A model generated the notes under the pieces. The model worked only from the letters and a program-made list of their open reading frames with translations. It had not been told where the DNA came from and did not search any database. This document shows positions 1 to 9,348 of a stretch of 64,000 nucleotides of DNA, piece by piece. The translations under genes were made by a program, and so were the position numbers. The number at the start of each line of letters is the position of its first letter. The stretch's first letter is position 1. This DNA comes from Fibrella forsythiae (lineage in GTDB: Bacteria > Bacteroidota > Bacteroidia > Cytophagales > Spirosomataceae): contig NZ_JAFMYW010000002.1 of NCBI RefSeq assembly GCF_017353175.1, positions 372,001-436,000 on the forward strand, given 5' to 3'.

Positions 1-212
1 TTGAAGGCCTTGGCTGTCGGGGTGTCGAGAAGGGTTGCGCTGAATGTACTGGAGCCAACCCTGATTCGTAACTTGTTGCCAGTTATATCTGAATTGGTAT
101 CGTTGTTTTCCATGCTGACTGGGTTAGCGGTTTGCATGTCGTCCATGTTGCAGGTCATAAGGCTACTGGTAAGCAGGAGGAGTGGCAGCAGGATGATCGT
201 TGCGTTTTTCAT
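1..212 (-). CDS. Cyclophilin-like lipoprotein, 3' part outside the window
   Basis: Reading the minus strand from an ATG at 212 gives an open frame of 70 codons running off the left edge. It begins with a lipoprotein signal (MKNATIILLPLLLL, then a Cys after SSLMT at about residue 21). A polar linker follows, then KLRIRVGSSTFSATLLDTPT and AKAF. That last stretch matches the first strands of the cyclophilin-like fold family (Cyclophil_like), whose members start with a K-x-x-x-x-x-G-x-x-x-F-x-A-x-L-x-D-[ND]-x-T-A pattern. The catalytic state cannot be judged because the rest is missing. It is divergent from the AraC-type gene at 527 across a 314-bp spacer, so co-regulation is plausible but unproven. 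Confidence 0.7.
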   Translation of the reverse strand, partial: MKNATIILLPLLLLTSSLMTCNMDDMQTANPVSMENNDTNSDITGNKLRIRVGSSTFSATLLDTPTAKAF

Positions 213-526
213 AGAGGTTCTCCATTGAGTATTGGCAACGCGTAGAAATCAGATTAGCCAAATACCATTATCAGGTAAGCGACAACGAACAATGTGCTAT
301 CTATTGTTCTGATTCGTGTTCCCATACGTGTGCCTTTTATGGCAAAACTACTGCAGGGGGTGGGACGCTCTTATAGCAAAACCAACGCACTTTTTATGAA
401 AACCGCATTTTTCGATAAGAGGCTTGTATAGTGGCTTTTAGGTGTCAAAAGGCCTAGTTTTGGCATTTAAGCGCATGTAATTGTCTGGCGATATACGTCA
501 GTGATACTCGTTCAAGTACAGAGATT
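213..526. other. Divergent intergenic region
   Basis: No gene is apparent in these 314 bp between the divergent cyclophilin-like and AraC-type genes. The region is AT-rich towards 370-480. It holds an imperfect inverted repeat around 443-464 (TGTCAAAA, six bases, TTTTGGCA, one mismatch between arms), which could be a regulator site. Promoters for both flanking genes must lie here, but I cannot place them with confidence. Confidence 0.4.
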
Positions 527-1498
527 ATGGCTTTCCTTATGAAAACACGACCCCACAGATCGGGCGATCCACAGCCCATTACGATGGTGTACGATATACC
601 GTCCATCTTACCGCCTGGCACCACACCCGTCAGTCGGCTATACTATGAAAACTGGAACATTAAGGTGGTTGATCGCGAAAAAACCGGCTGCGACAACTAC
701 CTGACGCCGAACCGTCGGGACTTTTACAAGATCATGTTCATGACCAGCGGCACCGGGTTTAAAACCATGGGTAAGGACAACTACTTCATCGACGAACGCA
801 CCATTCTGTTCCTGCATCCTAACGAAATCGTGTGCTGGCGCAATGCGACGCCCAAAGTGGGAGGGGGCATATTCTGTATGTTCAAGAAGCGATACCTGGC
901 CCAGCATCCGTCGCTGAAACTAATCATCGACCGGTATAAATTTTTCACGGAGAAAAAGATTCTCCGGCTGTCAGAAGAGTCTTCCCGGATGATTCACCGC
1001 CTGTTGACCCAGATGAAAGCCGAAGCGGCCTCGGGCGGAGAACTGGCCGAAGAAGCCATGCAGGCGTATGTACAGCTCATCCTGGTCGAAAGTCTCAAAG
1101 GCACCGATTACGAGCCCGTAGGTGAGATCACCAACGACTACCGCCACGTGTATAATTTTTTCGAACTGCTCGAGAAAGAGACGAATCTTGCCAATCTTGA
1201 CAATCCTATTCGACTACGCTCGGCTAAAGACTATGCGGAGAAACTGAACCTGAATCCGAGTTATCTGAATGGCCTGGTGAAAAAACATACCGGCCAACCC
1301 GTTAGTACGCTCATCAAAAATCGCCTGTTGGAAGAAAGTAAAGCCCTGTTGGTGCAGACCAACTGGACGTTGCAGGAAATCAGCCGGATCATCGGCTTTG
1401 CCGATCAGCCAAATTTTAGTCAGTTCTTTAAAAAATACGTAGGCGTTACGCCGAACGAATTCCGACGCTCGCCGATCTCGCCTGATTACGAAGGGTAG
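527..1498 (+). CDS. AraC family transcriptional regulator
   Basis: This 323-residue protein has a cupin-like sensory half (about residues 40-150) and a C-terminal AraC/XylS DNA-binding half. The first helix-turn-helix is around LNLNPSYLNGLVKKHTGQ. The second ends in the family signature IIGFADQPNFSQFFKKYVG followed by VTPNEFRR. Length and architecture are normal for the family. A second ATG four codons in (539) is an equally good start. Such regulators usually bind a small effector through the cupin half and act on neighbouring oxidoreductase or transport genes. The nearest divergent target is the cyclophilin-like gene at 212. No effector can be inferred from the sequence. Confidence 0.93.
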   Translation: MAFLMKTRPHRSGDPQPITMVYDIPSILPPGTTPVSRLYYENWNIKVVDREKTGCDNYLTPNRRDFYKIMFMTSGTGFKTMGKDNYFIDERTILFLHPNEIVCWRNATPKVGGGIFCMFKKRYLAQHPSLKLIIDRYKFFTEKKILRLSEESSRMIHRLLTQMKAEAASGGELAEEAMQAYVQLILVESLKGTDYEPVGEITNDYRHVYNFFELLEKETNLANLDNPIRLRSAKDYAEKLNLNPSYLNGLVKKHTGQPVSTLIKNRLLEESKALLVQTNWTLQEISRIIGFADQPNFSQFFKKYVGVTPNEFRRSPISPDYEG

Positions 1499-1570
1499 TT
1501 CAAGTCCGTGTAGCATCAACTTGATGGAAAGTATATATCAGGTACGTTGCCTGACCAGTTTAGAGCTGGT

Positions 1571-2707
1571 TCACTTGTAGAAACCCCACACTTCTCTGAT
1601 GGTGGGCACGGGCTTGGCGACCTTAATTGGCACAACGAATTCGGTGAGCAAAATCCGGTCGACATACCGCTCCGGAGCCAGCACGTTCACCGGTACGTAG
1701 GCGTCTCTTGTATCCTGGGTGTGGTCATACGTAAAAGCAACCGGTAGGGCGTATCGTCCCTGATAAGCGGGTTTGAGTGTGCCCACCTGCTTCAACGCCC
1801 GCTTCACCGCCTGATCCAGCCCGTAGCCAATATTTTCCGGACTGAGGGTGACCAGCTCGCCCAACTGTCCCTGCTCATTAACGGTAAAGCCTACGTATAC
1901 CCGCCCATACACGCCCGCCAGCCAGGCCTGGTTGGGGTAGCTTAATTCTCTGGTCAGTTGCTGATTGAACAGGGCATCTGTACTCAGCGCCGGTTTACTC
2001 AGGTTGGCAATCGCCGATACAGAGTCGTAGTTCATCAACATCTTGATAACCTCATCAGCGGGTAATTGTCTGGTCGGTGCGTTTGTGGCCAGTGGCGTTG
2101 ATCGGCCGTGCAGTGTCTTGAGCAACGAGGCTTCATCGAGCGATGTCAACTCTGGCTGGGCGTCTCCCTTCTGGATATAATAGGTCTCTTTTTGCTGATA
2201 ATGTCCTTGGAAGACGCTGCTTTTGTCGTACCCATTGGTGGTCAACGTGGGTACCAACCGGGAGATTATGCTTTTGGTAAGTTTGGTTGGGCCTGCATAG
2301 AGCACCGTGGTATAGCGTTTTGCCAGTCCGCCCGGCAGATCACTTAGCTGGCGGACAAAGGTTAGGCCGTCGATGGTGAAGGCGTAGGGGGTTAGTCGGG
2401 AGAGGGGTGAATTTGCCTCGAAATGGCACTGCACTTCATTAGCAACCAGATCGTAGGCTAACTCACAGGCGACTTCCTTCCCGCCCGGCTCTATCTGCAC
2501 CGTTCCCATTTGCCAGGCAGGATAGGTTAGAAAGGGGCTACCCAGGTACGTCTCCTGCTTGTGACTCGGTGCCGTTGACAAACCTGATTCGTACACCTCG
2601 CAGGTCGTCACGATCTGGCCATACACATCTTTACTAACCACACACTGAGCCAGAGCCGTATGGCCACCGATAAGCAAACCAATCAGAAGCACAGTGATCC
2701 GTTCCAT
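1571..2707 (-). CDS. Secreted protein with C-terminal TonB domain
   Basis: I start this 378-residue protein at the ATG at 2707, because it gives a clean signal peptide (MERITVLLIGLLIGGHTALA, cleaved before QC). An upstream start at 2764 would add 19 residues that spoil it. The C-terminal third (about residues 265-345) carries a TonB C-terminal-like domain: an YPNQAW...GVYGRVYVGFTVNEQG strand pattern and a following helix with LDQAVKRALKQVG. The middle is unrecognised. There is no transmembrane anchor after the signal peptide and no proline-rich spacer, so this is not a classical TonB. Such exported TonB_C proteins are common in Cytophagales and their role is unclear. It is convergent with the AraC gene. 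Confidence 0.8.
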   Translation of the reverse strand: MERITVLLIGLLIGGHTALAQCVVSKDVYGQIVTTCEVYESGLSTAPSHKQETYLGSPFLTYPAWQMGTVQIEPGGKEVACELAYDLVANEVQCHFEANSPLSRLTPYAFTIDGLTFVRQLSDLPGGLAKRYTTVLYAGPTKLTKSIISRLVPTLTTNGYDKSSVFQGHYQQKETYYIQKGDAQPELTSLDEASLLKTLHGRSTPLATNAPTRQLPADEVIKMLMNYDSVSAIANLSKPALSTDALFNQQLTRELSYPNQAWLAGVYGRVYVGFTVNEQGQLGELVTLSPENIGYGLDQAVKRALKQVGTLKPAYQGRYALPVAFTYDHTQDTRDAYVPVNVLAPERYVDRILLTEFVVPIKVAKPVPTIREVWGFYK

Positions 2708-3137
2708 GCGGCAAGATATATTAGTAGATGAAGGTATTTTCATGAAAAGAAATTTCCAGCCCACTACTTACTATTGATCAGTGTCGATTTGAGTTGACGG
2801 CCATTGATTGACAGTTAGTTACGATGTGGTTTTCTTCTTGAACCAGCCGCTACATGACCAGAAACCTATTCCGGCAGGGGACACTCGTTGTAGATGGAAG
2901 TAAAAACACACAGAGCCGGTCGTCAGTGTCTGCCGGCCGAGCTAGATGGCCAACCTGAACTCCGTCAATTAGTTGTGTTTCTGCAAGTAAGCAATCGTCG
3001 TTTGTCGCTTCTGAATCAGTAAAAATGGTAGTAACATCCGTAATATGTATGCCCGCTTCTACCAGTATGTTTGAGACCTTTGTAGTTACCGGTACTCTCT
3101 AAGAAACGATCTGTATAACCTGGCAAACCCGACAACA
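2708..3137. other. Intergenic region upstream of the molybdenum hydroxylase genes
   Basis: These 430 bp separate the divergent TonB-domain gene and the hydroxylase operon. I find no supported coding frame and no strong hairpin. A TTTG at about 3069-3072, roughly 20 bp upstream of TACTCTCT, loosely resembles a Bacteroidota -33/-7 promoter for the gene at 3138. The match is weak. Confidence 0.35.
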
Positions 3138-3593
3138 GTGGCAAAGTATAATCTAAAAATCAACGGAAAGATCAGGCTGGTGGATGTTGATCCAGCAACG
3201 CCTATGCTTTGGGTATTACGGGATCATCTGGACATGCCCGGCACTAAATACGGCTGCGGTATCGCCCAGTGCGGTGCCTGCACGGTTCATCTCGACGGTA
3301 CGGCGGTTCGCTCGTGTCAACTGCCGGTTTCGGTTGTTGGAAAGGCGGCCATTACCACCATAGAAGGCCTGTCGGTTAACGGCGACCATCCGGTGCAGAA
3401 AGCATGGCTGGAACACGATGTGGCCCAGTGCGGCTACTGCCAGTCGGGGCAAATGATGAGTGCGGCTTCATTGCTTAAGACCAATCCAAAGCCCAGCGAT
3501 GCCGACATCGATGCTGCCATGAGTGGCAACATTTGCCGGTGCGGAACGTACCTACGCATCAAAGACGCCATTAAATCAGCGGCGAAGAAGTAA
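3138..3593 (+). CDS. (2Fe-2S)-binding subunit of a xanthine dehydrogenase-family hydroxylase
   Basis: The 151-residue length is standard for the small iron-sulfur subunit of isoquinoline 1-oxidoreductase/aldehyde oxidase-type enzymes. The plant-ferredoxin-type cluster ligands are Cys40, Cys45, Cys48 and Cys60 ([15 protein letters not shown]). The second cluster is held by Cys98 and Cys101 ([10 protein letters not shown]) and Cys133 and Cys135 (GNICRCGTY). All eight ligands are present. Translation starts at a GTG (GTGGCAAAG), since no ATG is suitably placed. The subunit passes electrons from the molybdenum centre in the next gene, 36 bp downstream, to an acceptor not encoded here. It has no signal peptide, so if the complex is periplasmic it must be carried by its Tat-tagged partner. 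Confidence 0.96.
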   Translation: MAKYNLKINGKIRLVDVDPATPMLWVLRDHLDMPGTKYGCGIAQCGACTVHLDGTAVRSCQLPVSVVGKAAITTIEGLSVNGDHPVQKAWLEHDVAQCGYCQSGQMMSAASLLKTNPKPSDADIDAAMSGNICRCGTYLRIKDAIKSAAKK

Positions 3594-3629
3594 TCATCCT
3601 GTTGTCAATTCGGAAACAGAACCTTGACC

Positions 3630-5882
3630 ATGAAAACAAGCAGCACTACATACAACAGGCGTTCTTTCTTAAAAACGTCGCTACTATCAGGTGGCGGAAT
3701 GCTACTCAGCGTGAGCTGGTTATCGAAGGCCGTAGCCGCTGATAAACTGGAGGCACTAAACCTGCCGGAGCAGTGGGCGCAACTGAATGGCTATATTCAG
3801 ATTACGCCCGACAACGTCATTAAACTCATCTGCCCCAACCCGGAATTTGGCCAGAACGTGATGACGTCGTTGCCGATGATGGTGGCCGAAGAATTGGATG
3901 CCGACTGGAAAAACGTGATCGTCGAAATGGGTTCGCACGACAATGCGAAACTGGGACCACAGTTTACGGGCGGTAGTAACTCGATTCGGATGTACTGGAA
4001 GCCACTCCGGGAGGCCGGTGCCGCCGCTCGCCAGATGCTCTGCGAAGCCGCCGCCCAAACCTGGAACGTACCTGTTGGCGAAGTGACGACAAAAGCAGGC
4101 ATGTTGCGCCATGCGAGCGGAAAATCGGCTAAATACGGCGAGATGGCCAGTAAAGCCGCCACGCTGCCAGTGCCCAAGGGGATGAAGCTGAAAAGTCCGA
4201 AAGACTTTACGATTGTCAGAAATTCGAAGAAGAACGTTGAAGGCAAAAAGATAGTGACGGGCAAGCCCCTGTTCGGATTAGATTACCGGGCCGATGGGAT
4301 GATGATCGCCATGATTCAGCATCCGCCCGCTTTCGGCATGAAGCTGAAATCGTTCGATGCGGCGCAGGCCCTCAAAATGCCGGGCATCAAGGATGTGTTC
4401 ACCCTGAAACTGTACCCCGACGGTTTCGAGCAGGGCGGTTTCGATACCCGCACGTTCAACGATCTGCTGGTCGTGGTAGGCAAATCGACCTGGGAAGTGA
4501 TGAATGCCCGTAAGAAGCTGGTGACCCAGTGGGAGCCTGCCGGTGACGTGAAAGACACAATGATGGGCCGGGGCGGAAAGCGTGAGGTTACCGTACCGGG
4601 CGGACTCGAAACGACCAGTGCCCAGCTCGAAAAGATGCAGGAACTGGCGGGCAAACCGGCGCAGCAACTACGAAAAGACGGCGACCCTGAAGCGGCATTC
4701 AAGAATGCGGCACAGGTGATTGAACGTACCTACAATGCGCCATTTCTGGCCCATAACTGCATGGAGCCGATGAATTTCTTCGCTCATGTGACGGATGAAA
4801 AAGCGGTGGTGGCCGGGCCGTTGCAAGCACCAGGCTGGGTTGAACCCACGCTGACAAAACTGTTAGGTCTGCCTGCCGACAAGATCGAGATTCAGATGAC
4901 CCGTATGGGTGGCGGCTTCGGTCGCCGGGCATATGGTCAGTATCTCTACGAAGCGGCTATGATCTCTAAACAGGCTAAGGTGCCGGTTAAACTGATCTAC
5001 ACCCGCGAAGATGACATGACCTATGGCATCTACCGCCCTATGTACACGGCCACCTACCGCGCCGCGCTGGATGCCAATAAAAACCTGATCGGTTTCCATG
5101 TGAAAGGGGGTGGTATTCCGGAGCACGCCATTCATGCCAACCGTTTCCCGGCCGGCGCCGTGGATAACTATTTGGCCGAAGGATGGGAGATTCCGTCTAA
5201 CATCACCATCGGTGCGTTTCGGGCGCCGCGCTCCAACTTCAATGCCGCCGCCGAACAGTCTTTCCTGGACGAAGTGGCTGAAGCAATGGGCAAAGACCCC
5301 ATCGAGTTCCGGCTCGACCTACTGAAGCGGGCCAAGGTAAATCCGGTGGGCAAAAACAACGAGTACGATGCCGACCGCTATGCGAGTGTACTGACGCTGG
5401 TTCGCGACAAGTCGGGCTGGAATAAGCCGGGCAGCGAGAAATATAATCGGGGCGTAGCGGCTTATTTCTGCCACAACTCCTACGCCGCCCACGTAGTGGA
5501 TATGGTCACCCGCGATGGCGAGCCTTACGTCGAACGTGTATTCAGCGCTATGGACTGCGGCATTGTGGTGAACCCCGATGCCGCCAAAAACATGGTGCAG
5601 GGTGCGGTAGTCGACGGCATCGGCAACGCACTCTACGGGTCCCTGACGCACAAGGACGGAGCTGCCGAGCAAAACAACTTCCACACCTACCGGATGATTC
5701 GCCACAACGAAGCGCCGAAAAAGATCGAGGTTCACTTCGTGGAAAATGACCTCGACCCAACCGGCTTAGGTGAACCGCCTTTCCCGCCGGTGTTTGGCGC
5801 GGTGGCCAACGCGCTGTACAAAAACAAGGGCAAACGTTTCTATAACCAACCCTTCAAGTCTGAAATTGACAAACAGATTTAA
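3630..5882 (+). CDS. Molybdenum-binding large subunit, xanthine dehydrogenase family, Tat-exported
   Basis: The product is 750 residues from the ATG at 3630; a TTG six bases earlier is less likely. A twin-arginine signal is clear: RRSFLK at residues 10-15, then a hydrophobic stretch ending near AVAA. The body matches the IorB-type molybdopterin hydroxylase large subunit, with GGGFGRRAYGQ in the cofactor-binding region. The C-terminal GLGEPPFPPVFGAVANAL contains the Glu expected to act as catalytic base. The size is typical. It forms an operon with the 2Fe-2S subunit and a hairpin closes the unit at 5973-6021. The substrate is unknown; the family hydroxylates N-heterocycles or aldehydes. No cytochrome c subunit, Mo-insertion chaperone (XdhC type) or cofactor genes are nearby. 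Confidence 0.93.
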   Translation: MKTSSTTYNRRSFLKTSLLSGGGMLLSVSWLSKAVAADKLEALNLPEQWAQLNGYIQITPDNVIKLICPNPEFGQNVMTSLPMMVAEELDADWKNVIVEMGSHDNAKLGPQFTGGSNSIRMYWKPLREAGAAARQMLCEAAAQTWNVPVGEVTTKAGMLRHASGKSAKYGEMASKAATLPVPKGMKLKSPKDFTIVRNSKKNVEGKKIVTGKPLFGLDYRADGMMIAMIQHPPAFGMKLKSFDAAQALKMPGIKDVFTLKLYPDGFEQGGFDTRTFNDLLVVVGKSTWEVMNARKKLVTQWEPAGDVKDTMMGRGGKREVTVPGGLETTSAQLEKMQELAGKPAQQLRKDGDPEAAFKNAAQVIERTYNAPFLAHNCMEPMNFFAHVTDEKAVVAGPLQAPGWVEPTLTKLLGLPADKIEIQMTRMGGGFGRRAYGQYLYEAAMISKQAKVPVKLIYTREDDMTYGIYRPMYTATYRAALDANKNLIGFHVKGGGIPEHAIHANRFPAGAVDNYLAEGWEIPSNITIGAFRAPRSNFNAAAEQSFLDEVAEAMGKDPIEFRLDLLKRAKVNPVGKNNEYDADRYASVLTLVRDKSGWNKPGSEKYNRGVAAYFCHNSYAAHVVDMVTRDGEPYVERVFSAMDCGIVVNPDAAKNMVQGAVVDGIGNALYGSLTHKDGAAEQNNFHTYRMIRHNEAPKKIEVHFVENDLDPTGLGEPPFPPVFGAVANALYKNKGKRFYNQPFKSEIDKQI

Positions 5883-5972
5883 AGTTAGTGCTTGACCGAT
5901 TAGTTTCTGGTCGTTGATGCCTAGCGCTTTGTCATCCCTTATTCTTCGGGATGATAATAGCATTACTTAACC

Positions 5973-6021
5973 ACATGCAAAAATCCGGGATCAATCTGAT
6001 TGGTCCCGGATTTTTGCATGT
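5973..6021. terminator. Bidirectional hairpin terminator
   Basis: Perfect 18-bp arms at 5973-5990 and 6004-6021 enclose a 13-nt loop that can pair a little further. An A-run lies inside the left arm and a T-run inside the right. It sits between the converging ends of the hydroxylase operon and the propeller-YceI gene, so it can serve both. Confidence 0.8.
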
Positions 6022-6079
6022 AGTAGACCACCCACCGTTCCGATTCTATTCATTGAAAATTTTAATCAGCACTGACTAG

Positions 6080-7717
6080 TTATTTTTTTGCGACGATTTT
6101 TATAAAAAGTTTAATATCGTTCGAAATAGTCCCATCGCCAGACTTAAAAAAGGACTTTTCTGATCCGGAATCGATCCCCCAATCGGTTCGATCAATAGAC
6201 AGCATACCATTCAGCTCGACGGTCCCATCCATTCCGTCCTTAAAATGCAGTTTGGCTGGAAAAGTAACAGCCTTCGTGATACCTTCAATAGTCAGATTTC
6301 CTGTAATTTTTATATTTCCTTCAGTTGTAACCCGTATACTTCCATCTGCTGGAACCTTTGTGTTTTCATCATTCCCAGTTTCGATCTTCGTAATGACGAA
6401 TGTCGAAACTGGGAATTTTTTAACATCAAAAAAAGGTGGAAATTTATTGTATAAACGTTCAGTAGTATCAAGTTTTTGTTCAATTGTATTCATGTCGATT
6501 TCAGCGCCGCCGCCCACTAGCTGACGGTTTTCGATCAACAAGTCTCCTTTCAATAAATCCACGTCTCCTGTACGGGTGCCATCACCAAGGAACGTAGGGC
6601 CTTGCCATCCACCAAGTAGCATAGACCCTTTCCATACTATAGCACTTTGCTTCGTATCTATGCTATATTTTTTCTGGCCCTTTTTATTATAAAAGTCCGT
6701 GATGGTCTTTCCATCATAGCGATACACGCCGGTTGCATCGCCAAACCAAATACTTCCGTCGTTAGCTTCCGCAATCCCGAAGAAAGCCTTTCCTGACCTG
6801 ATTTCGGTTACAATAGGCTCGTTGCTATCCAGGGAATTTGCCTCATAACGAGAAATTGCCTGAACTGTCGAATTAGCAGGATTTACCGGACCCGTAGTCC
6901 AGATGTTTCCTTTTTTGTCCTGGATTATAGCAGTAGCGCCCCTCTTCGATACCTTAGTAAAGGTACTGCCATCATAGCGCCAAAGGCCCCCGGTCTGTGC
7001 TACTTTAAAGCCATTGTTACCGCTGAGCCACATGTTGCCTTTTCTATCTTCCAGTATAGCCAAAACGTTTAGAAAGGGTTCGCCGTTATGAATTAACGTA
7101 GTGAATTTTTTCCCATCATAAACAAAGGCATCGCCCCTTGTGCCAACCCATAATTTTCCTGTTTTATCTTCAATAATTGTATTGATATCATTATTTAAAT
7201 TTCTGTCTTTATAAAAAAGTGGAGCGTTCGGAGATGTAAAATTTTGAAACGATTTTCCGTCGTAACGGCTTAATCCACTTCCGGTGCCAAACCAAAGAAT
7301 ACCGGCTTTGTCTTCGTAAACAGATGTAACTCGATTATCGGCAAGACCCTCCGCAGTAGTGAATTGTTTAACGGATTTTCCGTTGGAGTAATAAACGCCT
7401 GAATCAGTAGACGCGAACCAACGACTTCCCCGCCGGTCTTCCAGGACATCCCAGAATCTGTGTGAACCTAGTTCACTTGTCAGATTAGTGAACGATTTTC
7501 CATCGTACTGAAAAACATCACCAAATGATGCGTTGTTCGGGCCAGCAATCAAAATGGTGCCATCCCTACCTTTTTTTATATTACGAGCCATTATGTTCGG
7601 CCCTATGTCTTTGATTTCAGACTTGATGTTGTCTTCTGATACGTCTGTTTGTTTTTCTCTGCAGGAAGCGAGAAAAACAAACAGTGAGAGCAAAGCATAC
7701 ACGCGGAAGGAGTTCAT
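6080..7717 (-). CDS. Lipoprotein fusing a Regulator-type beta-propeller to a YceI-like domain
   Basis: The protein is 545 residues. It opens with a lipoprotein signal (MNSFRVYALLSLFVFLASC, lipid-anchored Cys at 19). Residues about 45-365 contain repeats with the two-component-regulator propeller signature: ED+xGxLWxGT followed by ...YDGKxFxxF, for example AGILWFGTGSGLSRYDGKSF. From about residue 395 to the end it matches the YceI lipid-binding family: KFPPFFDVKKFPVSTFVI, GNLTIEGITKAVTFPAKL, and DRTDWGIDSGS near the C-terminus. The two domains are normally separate proteins. The YceI part would bind a hydrophobic ligand, the propeller a ligand or partner; both roles are inferred. A paralogous propeller without YceI lies at 36414. 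AT content is higher than in the neighbouring genes, which may indicate transfer. Confidence 0.88.
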   Translation of the reverse strand: MNSFRVYALLSLFVFLASCREKQTDVSEDNIKSEIKDIGPNIMARNIKKGRDGTILIAGPNNASFGDVFQYDGKSFTNLTSELGSHRFWDVLEDRRGSRWFASTDSGVYYSNGKSVKQFTTAEGLADNRVTSVYEDKAGILWFGTGSGLSRYDGKSFQNFTSPNAPLFYKDRNLNNDINTIIEDKTGKLWVGTRGDAFVYDGKKFTTLIHNGEPFLNVLAILEDRKGNMWLSGNNGFKVAQTGGLWRYDGSTFTKVSKRGATAIIQDKKGNIWTTGPVNPANSTVQAISRYEANSLDSNEPIVTEIRSGKAFFGIAEANDGSIWFGDATGVYRYDGKTITDFYNKKGQKKYSIDTKQSAIVWKGSMLLGGWQGPTFLGDGTRTGDVDLLKGDLLIENRQLVGGGAEIDMNTIEQKLDTTERLYNKFPPFFDVKKFPVSTFVITKIETGNDENTKVPADGSIRVTTEGNIKITGNLTIEGITKAVTFPAKLHFKDGMDGTVELNGMLSIDRTDWGIDSGSEKSFFKSGDGTISNDIKLFIKIVAKK

Positions 7718-7877
7718 TATTTTGCCTTTTTGATACTAATGAATGTCAGCAAACCTACCAGTCTTAATGTTGAGACGCGTTGCCTGGCCAGTAAAAGAAT
7801 GTTAACGATACGTAAAAGTTGCTTTTACAGACCGCTATGGATTTTTGCCCCTAAGTCGTTGATCTTATTACAGGCCA

Positions 7878-8330
7878 TTAATTCTCATGTAGCATCCGAT
7901 ACTCGTTGGGCGATTGACCGACCCGCTGTTTGAACAGCCGGTTAAAATGCTGAGGGTATTTAAAGCCTAAATCATAGGCAATCTGACTGACCGATTTGTC
8001 ACGATCGTAAATGCGTTCTTTGGCCACATCGATCACCTTCGCCTGGATGTATTCCTGCGCCGTTTTGCCGGTTTCCTTCTTGATCAGGTCGCCAACATAG
8101 TTGGCCGACCAATTCAATTCGCCCGCACAATACGCTACCGAAGGCAGGCCAATCATCTGCGGTTTGTCGGTCTGGAAATACGCGTTTAACAGATTCTCGA
8201 ACCGTTCCAAAATACCCTGATGCACATGATTCCGGGTGATGAACTGGCGGTCGTAGAAGCGGACACAATAGTTCAGGAATAGTTCTATACTATTGACAAT
8301 CAGTCGATTGTTATGCTTATCGATGGCGTG
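7878..8330 (-). pseudogene. 5'-truncated AraC family regulator
   Basis: The frame is open from just after a TGA at 8331-8333 to the stop at 7878, about 150 codons. The reading begins HAIDKHNNRLIVNSIELFLN and continues through YDRQFITRNHV into a complete AraC/XylS C-terminal half, ending DLGFKYPQHFNRLFKQRVGQ and SPNEYR. Full-length relatives are about 300 residues, so the sensory half is gone and the sequence upstream of the TGA does not restore it. A GTG at 8225 could start a 115-residue DNA-binding fragment, but that would begin inside the conserved linker. I call it a decayed gene, possibly once the regulator of the adjacent MDR enzyme. Confidence 0.75.
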
Positions 8331-8373
8331 TCATGGAGTGAATTAGCATATGGGGTAATGGATTCATAATTGA

Positions 8374-9342
8374 TTAAGTCAAAACGACAATCTTGCCGAC
8401 TCCTTCATTTTGCTCCATGAACCGGTGGGCCTCCACAATCTGTTCAAGGCGAAAGAGTTGACTTACCGGAAGTTTTACCTGTTCCGCTTCTACCTCGTGA
8501 AGGAATTTCCGGAAAACTGCTGTCGGGCTGGTGATCTGGCCCGAGTCGTAAACTGTCAGACGTACAGTGGCCGGAATGTACTCCATCGGGGCAAAATCGG
8601 TAATCGACCAACTTTCAGCCAGCATACCCGTCATGCAGCCTGTTCCGCCTGGTTTGATACAGTGCAGCGAATCGTTTAGGGTAGACGTACCTACCAGGTC
8701 TAGTACTTTATCGATGCCTTCAGGAAAAACGGCCCGGACCTTGTTAGCCAGATGCCCATCGTCAATGAGTACCTGCGAAGCACCGTTGTTGAACAAGGCC
8801 ATTTCTTTCTGCGCGTTCCGGGTAGTGGCAATTACCGTCAGTCCTGCATTGTTAGCCAGTTGGGTTGCCAGCATCCCCACCGACGACGTACCCCCGCGAA
8901 TGAGCAATGTTTCGCCAGGTTGAATGTCTAGAGCCAGGTGTAGCGAACCATGAACCGTCTGGAACATTTCCGGAATGGCTCCCAACAGGTTCCAGGGTAA
9001 TGTACTCTGAAACGGATGCAATAAATAGTTGGGTAAAACCGTGTACTCGGCATAACTCCCGTCATAGTCGCGGCCCATACCTCCCATCATAGCCATTACC
9101 CTCTGGCCTTTAGCGTATTGGCCAGAGGGATCATTTTCTACCTCGCCTACGCACTCAATGCCCAGTATACGCGGGAGTTGAACGTTTGGCGACAACCCTT
9201 TTCTGGTCATCAATTCAGACCGATTCAGACCAAAAGCTTTCACCCTGACCAACACCTGCCCTTTGGCCGGAACGGGTACGGCCCGCTCCTCAAGAATAAG
9301 CTCGTCGGCTGAACCAGCACGGTAAAGAACGGCAGCTTTCAT
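8374..9342 (-). CDS. Zinc-binding-type MDR oxidoreductase, quinone-reductase-like
   Basis: A 322-residue medium-chain dehydrogenase/reductase of the NADPH:quinone oxidoreductase type. The N-terminal GroES-like catalytic domain (about 1-120) includes NRSELMTRKG and GIECVGEV. A Rossmann domain follows, with the nucleotide-binding loop GGTSSVGMLATQLANNAGL, then TTRN. The Cys/His ligands of the zinc alcohol dehydrogenases are absent, as usual in the quinone-reductase branch. It should reduce a quinone or enone with NAD(P)H. Its stop is 6 bp before the start-side neighbour on the same strand (alpha/beta hydrolase at 10212-9349), so the two are likely co-transcribed. Confidence 0.9.
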   Translation of the reverse strand: MKAAVLYRAGSADELILEERAVPVPAKGQVLVRVKAFGLNRSELMTRKGLSPNVQLPRILGIECVGEVENDPSGQYAKGQRVMAMMGGMGRDYDGSYAEYTVLPNYLLHPFQSTLPWNLLGAIPEMFQTVHGSLHLALDIQPGETLLIRGGTSSVGMLATQLANNAGLTVIATTRNAQKEMALFNNGASQVLIDDGHLANKVRAVFPEGIDKVLDLVGTSTLNDSLHCIKPGGTGCMTGMLAESWSITDFAPMEYIPATVRLTVYDSGQITSPTAVFRKFLHEVEAEQVKLPVSQLFRLEQIVEAHRFMEQNEGVGKIVVLT

Positions 9343-9348
9343 CGTGAC

